Part shown: piece by piece, positions 55,586-64,000 of the stretch
Position numbering within the stretch: the first letter of the stretch is position 1
How the letters are laid out: each line of letters starts with the position of its first letter
From: Ectobius pallidus
Lineage: Eukaryota > Arthropoda > Insecta > Blattodea > Ectobiidae
Length of the DNA: 64,000 nt
Assembly (NCBI GenBank): GCA_964059195.1
Contig: CAXKWD010000007.1
Span: 157,093,269 to 157,157,268, forward strand
Direction: 5' to 3'
Notes under the pieces: model-generated
What the model was told of the DNA's origin: nothing
The model's database searches: none
Seen by the model: only the letters and a program-made list of their open reading frames with translations
Translations under genes and position numbers: made by a program

Positions 55586-56270
55586 TAGGGACCGGATTTT
55601 TAGGTTTTTAAAAACACTGTTTTAGGTTTTTCATTAGGTGAAATAGTTTTTTTTAGGTTTTTCCCCCAAAATATCGTTTTCGGGTAGAATAATTGGTTTA
55701 ATGAATTTGAATGTGCTACCCACTGCCGTAATAAACTCGATTTCATTTGTTTCGGCATAATTAACACGTCTTATTAAAATTCACAGTGTGACCACTAAGT
55801 ATGAATAACAGGGAAGTAATAAAGGCAAACAAGTGCTTTAAAACACAGAAATCTATATCCTTGTTCATACACGGCAACAATGGTTGTTCGTACGATTATT
55901 TTAAAAGGAATACGCCGGTACTCTTACACTTCCTCTTTAGATATCCATCCTAGACGACAATGGGTTAAACGAAACGCTGGTGGTAATTTCAACCCGACAA
56001 AAATTATTGTCTCTCCTCAAAATATCGATTTCTCAACTGAAAAACAAAAAAGAAGAAAAAAAAAGTAGCCTAAATTATATAGCCTATTTTAGGCTTTAGG
56101 CTATATCCCGTTTAGGTGTATTTAGGTTTTTATACACCATTTAGGTATTTTTAGGTGCCATAGAATTAATGTGGGTGAATCCTATGGACAAGATTCGAAA
56201 AAGTGTATGAGCGCTTTTTGTTTTGGAAGTAAGGAAAAAAATAGGTAAAAACCTAAGAATCCGGTCCCTA
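55586..56270. mobile_element. hAT-type MITE related to the intact hAT
   Basis: Ends TAGGGACCGGATTTTTAGGT (left) and TAGGGACCGGATTCTTAGGT (right, minus strand), bounded by a perfect 8-bp duplication GTGATAAC (55578-55585 and 56271-56278). The termini share GGATTTTTAGGT with the autonomous element at 41872. A 62-codon ORF inside (55880-56068) has no recognisable transposase motif. Confidence 0.92.
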
Positions 56271-56294
56271 GTGATAACCAATTATTAATGAAAT

Positions 56295-56425
56295 CCTGCG
56301 TAAATCAAGTTTCATGAAAATCCGATAAAACGTATTTAAGTTATAGCGCATACAGACACACGGACAGACAGACGGCCCTCACACAATCTCATAAAATATT
56401 TATCATTCTGGCTCTTAATACTGTA
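56295..56425 (-). repeat. Dispersed repeat R3 fragment
   Basis: Minus-strand piece of the core: TCAAGTTTCATGAAAATCCG through ACAGACACACGGACAGACAG. Confidence 0.75.
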
Positions 56426-56509
56426 AGCATTGTTCATATCGTAAAAATAGTTTTCCAAAAGAAAGGGTTTCAGCATAATCTTAAATGATTTTTTTTTGTT
56501 TGTAATAAG

Positions 56510-57067
56510 CAGGGCCCGGATTCTAATGACATGTCATCTTTTTATTGATGCTGCATTAACATTGCCAATTTGTAGATAAATCCCAATCATGGCCTCTAGA
56601 TTGTAGAAATACATTTTTATTAGGTCATTTTTTGTCATTTTATGCCATTTTATATTATTAGGGCATTTATTTCAGTTTTACGTCATTATTTTGTCATTTT
56701 CGTGTCGTTTCCTTCCTTATTTTGTCATTTTCATGAATATATATCGAGTGTATTCTTATATTTAAATAAATTACTAGGTTAAAATAATGCAATATTTTTG
56801 TAGGATCTACTTTAAAAACATTTTTCTCATTTTCTTCACAGATGCTCCAATCAAAGTTTTTAAACCTACAACATCCTTTCTGCATTTACAGTTTTTACAA
56901 TTATGCATGAATTTGTCTATAATTTTGTGTGTACAATAATAATTTTTATAAATAAAATATCAGTTTTAGGTCATTCCTTATCATTATTAAGTCATTTTAT
57001 TTAAATTTTAGGGTCATTTTATAGGTCATTTTTCAAACAATCTTAGGTCATCAGAATCCGGGCCCTG
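56510..57067. mobile_element. hAT-type MITE
   Basis: Terminal inverted repeats CAGGGCCCGGATTCTAATGA and CAGGGCCCGGATTCTGATGA, bounded by a perfect 8-bp duplication GTAATAAG (56502-56509 and 57068-57075). The interior is rich in GTCATTTT words. The longer relative is 31048-32634. Confidence 0.92.
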
Positions 57068-57075
57068 GTAATAAG

Positions 57076-57929
57076 TTATGATTTTAGAGGAAAGTGAATT
57101 AAATATTTTAGAACATATGTAGGCGTACGTAGTATGAAAACGATTCGAAAAAATGGCTAGAGTGTTTGGACATACGATGCTGTTTTTATGTTCTTGCTTC
57201 AACCATAAAGTTATTTCTTTCTTGCTTCCCAATACTATAATGTCTTGTCTTGATGCAATTATAGAAGCCTATCTGTAATAGGAAGTAAAAATTTAGCCTA
57301 ATTAGCTTAATTATACTCATATATCACATACATTCCGGTTTAAGCCTAATTAGTTACGTCACTCCATGCATGAAAATCTCATAACCTTTATCTATTGTAA
57401 CTTCAATATGACCCACATATACGACGAGTGTATTAAATTCTTATGACAGTAGTAAAATATGAGATTGCATCGAGTAGTCTATATTGTATTTTAATATCAG
57501 ATGAATATTAATATCTTCTTTCTTTTGAATCACCACGTGTATTCCACAGCATAGAAGGGGGATATATTAACAAAGGAGAGGAAGAGTATGTGTGTTTGAT
57601 GAGATTATTAAAGATACTCAAATCCCCTGCTTGGATTAACATTGCCTTGACATATTTCATTAACAACCTCCATGCAAGTGGAAATACAGTTGTACAAACA
57701 ACATATTCTATTTGTTTCTCATCGAACCATGATTTCTCTTACATTGCTTTTTTTTTAAATTTGTATTAATACTTTCTATATACACTGGCTGTGTTTTTTT
57801 CATTGAACATCTTGTTTCGATAATATCTTTCACAGTTCCCACATGCCCGAATTTATAACTGATGTATGCTGTAATTTAAAACTTTTTTGCTGTCTGGTTC
57901 ATGTTCAGATAGTCTATATTTATACAGCT
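57076..57929. other. No gene recognised
   Basis: AT-rich, no supported ORF or repeat partner. Confidence 0.4.
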
Positions 57930-58243
57930 ATACAGCTATCGGTGAAATTCATAGGTGAGAAATAGGTGTTTTCCTCAGCAATGAATTGCTGATCTGATCT
58001 GCAATCTGATATAGTCTTTATTAACTACTTGTACAATTGCATACTATTTCCAAAAATAATCAAACTGTTACAGTTACGGGTAATTATCGTTTCAAAATGG
58101 CAGTAACGTTTCATGCGCTGAATATTGTCGTTTTCTTGATAACTTCCACAAATATCAATATTTCTGAGTTATTATTTTTCTGTGTATTTGTTAATATCAT
58201 ATGAACAAAACTATCTACAGTCATTCATTTAACATTAATAGAT

Positions 58244-58282
<39 letters not shown>

Positions 58283-58655
58283 GATTTCTGTACTTCTTAA
58301 ATTCCAAGTAAAAAAGATATTAAGGGACACATACAGCTTTCCGTGAAACTCTCAGGTGACAAATAGGTGAAATTCATTTTTTCTTCTCAGCAATGAATTG
58401 CTCTACAACCTTGCAATCTGACGTACTCTTTATAGAGTATTTATACAATTGCTTACTATTTTCAAAACTATTCAAATTGCTACAGTTACGGGTAATTATC
58501 GTTACAAAACGGCAGCAACGTTTCGTGCACTGAAATGCCGTTACCTTGATAACTTCCACAAATATTAATATTACTGCTTGCTTATTTTTGTGTGTATTTG
58601 TTAATATCATATGAACAACATTATCTACACTCATTCATTTAACATTAATAGTTAG
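57930..58655 (+). repeat. Tandem duplication, two units of about 300 bp
   Basis: 57930-58235 and 58340-58655 are direct copies at roughly 85% identity by eye (shared CAGTTACGGGTAATTATCGT, GATAACTTCCACAAATAT, TTGTTAATATCATATGAACA). An (ATACAT)n microsatellite at 58244-58282 lies between them. Class unknown. Confidence 0.8.
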
Positions 58656-58720
58656 GGAGCGAGGTCCGGGCTTTAGGGTGAATGTTTAAACACCTCCCAG
58701 CCGAACTTCTGCAGGAGTGA
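58655..58720 (-). mobile_element. Mariner fragment
   Basis: The minus strand reads LLQKFGWEVFKHSP, then a damaged PDL region: the block before the third catalytic Asp. Only about 65 bp. Confidence 0.6.
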
Positions 58721-58744
58721 TCGACAAAATTGATGTCTTGTATT

Positions 58745-58746
<2 letters not shown>

Positions 58747-58806
<60 letters not shown>

Positions 58807-58810
58807 AAAA
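58747..58810. repeat. Poly(A)/(TA)n tract
   Basis: About 36 A followed by about 10 TA units. Confidence 0.95.
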
Positions 58811-58918
58811 ATCAATTTCAGGGATGCTATTTTTTTCCCCCTTGAAGGCCAGATTCAATTAATTTCACAATATTGAATACGGACTTCATGGAAACACCAA
58901 CTCAAATATTATATTAGA

Positions 58919-59640
58919 CTAGCTTAAAAGACACGGCGTTGCCCGGGTTTTGTATTTTGTAATTCAAAATTAACTTATGAAGGACTTTCGATTTTCAAAT
59001 TCTACGTCCTTATATGGGTATTAAAAATATGAAATGAAGAAGAATGACTTATCACACTCAAACTATTCCCTCAGAAAACGCTTGTTATAGCTTTTTGTGG
59101 TTCACAGAGGATGTAGAATTTTGCATCCCATCGGTTCTACACACCAAGCCTGGCAAGGGTTCAAATAAGAAGAAACAGAAATTCCGGTAACATAAAATTG
59201 TATTGTCTTTGCGGAATATTTATTTCTCACTCTCATGTTACCATACAACCGTTTCGGGGATGAAATTAAAGAGTAATCACTTTCATACTTCCCTCCCCCA
59301 AAACCCGCGATTTAATAATATACATATACCTCGTACGGTATTCTCTATGTCCAGGGTAGAGAAAGTTATGTGACTGCACCAAATTGTGCAATACTTTCGT
59401 GGATTTCATCTTCAATATTTATTTACAGCAATGAATTATATCGATAGCTTCTCTAATTTGTCAAAGTCTCGTATCATTTATTTCCAAACCTATCTGAGAC
59501 CACTGACAACAATGCACTGTTGGATTTGATAATTCTGTGTAAATAGGGATTAAGTATTCTCAAAAACTTTTGATTTTTGACATTTCAAATCAAAATTTTT
59601 CAAAATCCTTTCTTAGTAAGCACTTAGGCCTACATTATAT
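58919..59640 (-). mobile_element. Helitron Hel-A, 5'-truncated copy
   Basis: CTAG at 58919-58922 next to a hairpin with one change (CCCGGGCAACGCCG). Sequence follows Hel-A to the TCCTTTCTTAGTAAGCAC region, where homology ends near 59640 at a TA-rich stretch. A TAGGCCTA is inserted at 59625-59632 relative to the other copies. Confidence 0.8.
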
Positions 59641-60344
59641 ATATATATGTATTCAAAATACAGATGTATGACTCTAACATAGACGTAAATGTTAAAATGT
59701 AACCCTAATATATCAGAGAGAAAAGTTAGTTTTACAATAAATTTTCCAATATTCAATGGATATAAGTAAATAAATAAATAATGCTGAAATGCTGATGGGT
59801 AAAGAAATTACATTCTTGTCATGTATGCCCACCCTAATGACCAGTCTACTTTGTATGTTTCTCATGTCCATTGCCTCATTGTAGAATTCTGATGGTATTA
59901 CTTTCTCTTTGGGGAAACAAAGTGAAGACTTGAGTAAACTAAAACTCGTATGGGTTCAGGTTACGATAGTGTCTGTGTGTCTGTGTGCGAGGCAGGAAAA
60001 GTAAACTCCGGCTCTTTTTTACCTTAGTGGGACATTTCTGTGGAAATATCGTATCCATTTACGGAAGTTATTTTACAAAAAAAGAGAAGAAGGTTTGTTG
60101 TATCTACCTACTTAAAGCTGTCTTTTGTTTTCTTACTTAAAATGATTTCCCAGAGTCAAACAAAGCTAACTAAATATCAAATGAGAGAGAGCTGGGATTT
60201 ATGAGCAGGCATGTTGAATCAACACGGCCGTGGGCTGTAGTGTGCAGCAGGTTACGTTATACTCAGCTATTCTATATGATTTCTGTAGTGTAGAATGCTT
60301 GGTTTTAAACGGGCGGTTACAGTACAGAATTTAAAAAGAATCAT
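59641..60344. other. No gene recognised
   Basis: AT-rich, with one faint word resembling R3 (GTGTCTGTGTG near 59970). No supported ORF. Confidence 0.35.
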
Positions 60345-60347
60345 TAA

Positions 60348-60785
60348 TGCCCGGTTTCTACAAACTTGTGAATTACCTATGGGTAAATTACCCATGGACA
60401 AATTAGTTCCATTTAACCTACAATGGTATAATGAGCAAGGCCTTGGAGTTGTACAGTTAATTTAATTCAGAAGGCTTTGATTCTCATTGTTTAAATTATT
60501 ATTAATCCTACAAAGAGGTTAAATTTTATCCAGCCATCCATGAAAGGATAAATTAACCCGACGATTTACCCTTGGAAAGATCTAGCCCGAGTTTGTAGGA
60601 ACATTTTTTCTGTCATTTTCATATTTACCTAGAGGACATTTATCTAGAAACTCGCCACAAGTGTAAGTGATTGCTATCTTTAAATTATTTGTGTTTGTGT
60701 GGTGTTATTCTTGTGTAAATTGTGTAAATTCTGTGCATTAGATAATTTACCCATAGGTAATTCGCGAGTTTATAGAAACCGGCCA
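60348..60785. mobile_element. MITE P1, copy D
   Basis: 438 bp, flanked by TAA on both sides (60345-60347 and 60786-60788), the cleanest duplication of the four copies. Confidence 0.9.
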
Positions 60786-60939
60786 TAAAACTATTTTCAA
60801 GAAGATTGTTAAAAAATAAGACCTTCAAATACAAGAGTAACAGAAAATCGTTCGTCTCATTCATGCCGTAACTCCAAAAAGTCTAAAGACAATATTTCAA
60901 CACCCATTCAAAATTGATGCTCAATTTATTAAGTGCCTA

Positions 60940-61865
60940 CTTTATGAGATTGTGTGCGGGACGGGAAAATGTCTGTCCGTCCGTCCGCGTGTCTGTACGC
61001 GCGAAAACTCAAATATGCTTTATCGGATTTTCATAAAATTTGATGTACGGATTTATAACGTCCATGGGAAGAAGCCTATTGATATTGGTTGACCGGTACC
61101 GGAGTAATGCCCAATGTAGTGCCTATTTTATGGTAATATATTAGAAAGAATAAAATAAAATGCAAATCAGTTCTCACGACATCATATTGTTTTACAGCAT
61201 AGGCGTAACCAGGCCGACCATATGGGGGGGTTATAACATCCGCGGGGCCTGGGGGGTATGGAATACCCCCTAGGGAGAGGGGGGTCCGGGGGTCCTCCCC
61301 CGGAAAATTTTAAAAAGTAAAATGCAAAATAACGAGTTTTAAGCTTCCGGGGTCTGCCCCGGAAAATTTTAAAAATTAAGACGCAAAATAACGAGTTTTA
61401 AGCTTCCGGGGGTCCGCCCCCGGAGAATTTTAAAAATTAAGACGCAAAATAACGAATTTTAAGCTTCCGGGGGTCCTCCCCGGAAAATTTTAAAAATTAA
61501 GACGCATAATAACGAATTTTAAGCTTTCCGGGGGTCCTCCCCCGGAAAATTTTAAAAATGAAGACGCAAAATAACGAGTTTTAAGCTTCCGGGGGTCCTC
61601 CCTCGGAAAAATTTTAAAAATTAAGATTCAAAATAACGAGTTTTAAGCTTCCCAAGCTTTATACTTGTATTAAGTAATTTATGGGCAGACTTAAAAAAAT
61701 TATACAATTTTCCTTTTTTTAATCAATGGGGGGGGGTTCAAACCCCCAAACCCCCCCTCGGTACGCCTATGTTTTACAGTGTTCATATACGGCTTTGGAA
61801 GTTGCAATACAGTTAGCTATGACAAAGAACACTATTCCTTCACATACGCTTATCAAACTGATTTT
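60940..61865 (+). repeat. Dispersed repeat R3 copy, split by a hAT MITE
   Basis: Core unit at about 60950-61130 (GACCGGTACCGGAGTAATGC), resuming at 61772 with TTTTACAGTGTTCATATACG. Interrupted by 61198-61771. Confidence 0.85.
61198..61771. mobile_element. hAT-type MITE with GC-hairpin tandem repeats
   Basis: Terminal inverted repeats CATAGGCGTA (perfect 10 bp), bounded by a perfect 8-bp duplication TTTTACAG (61190-61197 and 61772-61779). Other R3 copies show the uninterrupted TTTTACAGTGTTC. The interior has six tandem units of about 60 bp, each with a GC-rich hairpin (CCGGGGGTCCTCCCCCGG-like) followed by TTTTAAAAATTAAGACGCAA, then flanking G-runs and C-runs. Confidence 0.9.
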
Positions 61866-62990
61866 ATTATCAAGTCGAAATAACTTATATGGATTGTCTG
61901 GGTCTTTAACTGATTCTCTGATTTATAAATGAGTTCAGTTTTAGAATGGCAATATCCCAAAATTTAAGTATATCAACTTTAAATAACAAAGATGATGTTT
62001 GATTTCTAAGAAATTTCATTTCACTTGTAAAATAAATATTATTGTTTTGCCTATAATGTGAATGGAAGGTTCTTTTTGGACAACTTGAATTAAAATTTGA
62101 ACTTCTAGCACAAGACACAAGAAGTGATTGGTCTATATCCGAAGGAATTGCTAAACGTTATTGGTCAATATCAAACACGCGGCGTATGAATGGAATAGTC
62201 CCTGCAAAATTTAGCCTACTTCTAAGGAAATATGTATCCTTAAATTGGGATACAAGTCCAGACAGACACACCTATAAGGCCACCAAACTTAGAAGGGTGG
62301 CGATAGCAGTGCATCGGAACACTGGCTCTTCGGCAGGTGCGGCGTGTTTTTACTGTAGCGCCTCGTGTTTGCCAGGCCATTAGCTGGACGCCCACAGACA
62401 CCGCTGTTCTGCCTGCAGCAATGGCACAAGTCAATCAAATAAAAAGTTATTATAAGAAAATATATTTTAATTTTATCAGTGTTTATCATATATTTCCGCA
62501 GATATGACGACCTTCAGAAAAGTGTTACAGTCTTAGCGTAGGCTATGTCTGTCCTATAAGACGACTTCCAAACAATCAACGGCTATGAATTTATCTTTAC
62601 GAAACAACTTCAAAAAGTTTCAGCTTGATTGCAAAAATGTTGTCAACCATCGCACTATTATAATCCAAAGTGTGGGTAGTTAGGACAAAATAACTAGGCC
62701 TACAGCTAGTTAAGAAGACTGTTGGCTACCCTTAGCCTACCGGAAGAAAGCTTCATCGAGCAGTCGCACCACAATGGAACACAACGATACGCGCATTGTG
62801 CGTGAACCATTGTGATACACGTACCGGTATATATTAAGATGAAGTTTAAAAATACCAAAAATAGGTTTTATTTCGCGGATTATGATTTTATTTAGGAAAC
62901 TCGCGTCATTTTGGGGCTTACATTTGCACCATGGTATCTAACATCTTAATAGGCCTATATCAAGATAATATAATCTTCACATCAGCTTAT
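61866..62990. other. No gene recognised
   Basis: Short overlapping ORFs (61906-62118 minus, 62186-62383 plus) match nothing I recognise. 62270-62420 is somewhat GC-richer. Confidence 0.4.
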
Positions 62991-62992
62991 AC

Positions 62993-63095
62993 TTACTTAT
63001 ATACTTACTCAATGGCAATAGACAATTCCTCAGCAAGCTAAAGGAATATCATCTTTTTTATGGAACCCGAAGGTTCATTGCCGCGCTTATATAAT
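62993..63095 (-). mobile_element. LINE-A 3' end, shortest copy
   Basis: Minus strand; only about 100 bp of the 3' UTR (TAGACAATTCCTCAGCAAGC and GGAACCCGAAGGTTCATTGC on the plus strand). Confidence 0.8.
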
Positions 63096-63485
63096 TTTAT
63101 AATGGTTTTAATTCACATAAATTTCAGTCTAATTTCTTTGTATCTGTCCTAAAAGACGACCCCGGATTTTCGGGTCCTTTTTTCATAATTCAACTATCGT
63201 CTTATCTGCAGAAATATACGGCATGACAATAAAAGTTTCAACCGGGAGCCAAAAGGTGGTGTGCACCCTTCAAAACTCCGACTCAGTGGAAACGGCAATT
63301 TTGTTCCATGTGCGTCTTTTGTATACAGCATACCGGCTTTAGCGTAGGATTTAATGATTGACTGATTGATTGTTTATTGTTAATTGCGGGCTTAACAATA
63401 TTTCTAGCAGGGTTGGGAGAGATTTTTTAATTTGATTTGAAAAAAAATATTGCATTATCAACTTTGAGTCATTTTCACATATTAT
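63096..63485. other. No gene recognised
   Basis: No supported ORF or repeat partner. Confidence 0.35.
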
Positions 63486-63486
63486 A

Positions 63487-64000
63487 CTAGCATGTGCCCG
63501 CGGCTTCGCCCGCGATAATTATTTCAAAAATTAAAAATTAAGAGCATAATAGTTAAATCATTATATTTATTAACTCCTAAATCACGTGGACTACATAACA
63601 CGATTAGATAGCATCGTCTGGTAAAAGCGACCTCAGATTCTAGTTTCTTGGCCCAGAAAACTTCTGTATAGTGAGATTCGTCCAAATAAAACAACGTTTG
63701 ACCATATTTAGGGCTTACAACATTCAAGCGATCGCGAAAGTTTTATTTTCAAGGTGTGACAAAAATAGACAAAGCCAACTGTAATTGATTTGACATTGAA
63801 ATGTATAACTGAAAACTTATGTTTTGAAAACGCAAAAAATGCACGTTTTTTGCCCGTTTTTCACTCATAACTCACGAACGAAAACTAAAATTAAAATTCC
63901 GGCTTCGCGGTGCATTTTCCGACCCTTCAGCCCACCTATGTTTAAAATTTCAGATCTCTGCGTTCAGTAGATTTCCCTGGACATCGAGGACAGTTCCTTT
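63487..64000 (-). mobile_element. Helitron Hel-B, 3' part, runs off the window
   Basis: CTAG at 63487-63490 with hairpin CGCGGGCGAAGCCGCG close by on the minus strand; host A at 63486. Matches the downstream part of 39303-39992 (GGTCAAACGTTG, GCGATCGCGAAAG, AAAAATGCACGTTTT), then continues with sequence not seen there. The 5' end is beyond 64000. A 67-codon minus-strand ORF at 63524-63727 matches degraded sequence in the 39.8 kb copy and is of unknown meaning. Confidence 0.75.

Overview
The window looks like gene-poor, AT-rich intergenic DNA from an arthropod, most likely an insect. The mix of jockey and other non-LTR fragments, tRNA-derived SINEs, hAT, PIF/Harbinger, mariner, Helitron and Penelope-type remnants, plus a zinc-finger gene with a SUMO-motif-rich leader, recalls cockroach/termite genomes; that placement is inference. 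No rRNA, true tRNA, CRISPR or bacterial-style operon is visible.

Coding content is minimal. One plausible host gene is a short C2H2 zinc-finger ORF at 24764-25297, with decayed finger remnants downstream. The best gene model is a two-exon hAT transposase (42155-44027, minus, 492 aa) inside an apparently complete element with terminal inverted repeats and a near-identical 8-bp target duplication. Other coding traces are broken: a 5'-truncated jockey reverse transcriptase (18993-19610), four copies of another LINE's 3' end, a frameshifted PIF/Harbinger transposase (51210-51503), several mariner C-termini and a 57-codon ORF on a poly(A)-tailed insertion (55368-55541).

Layout: 0-9 kb LINE, SINE and Helitron copies and a TA-flanked element hosting a perfect 258-bp palindrome; 9.7-15 kb a tandem repeat (R3), a palindromic insertion split by a Helitron, and a hAT element; 18-22.4 kb a hairpin, a PIF-type MITE, the jockey insertion and a 58-bp minisatellite; 24-28 kb the zinc-finger gene and three TIR elements; 30-41 kb nested LINE/mariner/Helitron/PIF/hAT insertions; 41.4-44.5 kb another palindrome and the hAT element; 45-49 kb mariner, MITE, LINE and SINE pieces; 49.9-53.5 kb the least repetitive stretch plus a decayed Harbinger; 53.5-64 kb more hAT MITEs, R3 copies, a tandem duplication and Helitron ends.

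The strongest observations are three palindromic insertions with 13-14 bp target duplications, two carrying hammerhead-ribozyme-like cores, as expected of Penelope-like elements; several nested insertions whose pre-insertion sites survive in the window; and a large excess of the 8-mer TAGGCCTA, which in several paralogous comparisons looks like a small insertion at a TA dinucleotide, as an excision footprint would. Family names LINE-A, SINE-A/B/C, Hel-A/B/C, R3, R5, R6, AT1 and P1 are local labels used only here. All alignments were made by eye.
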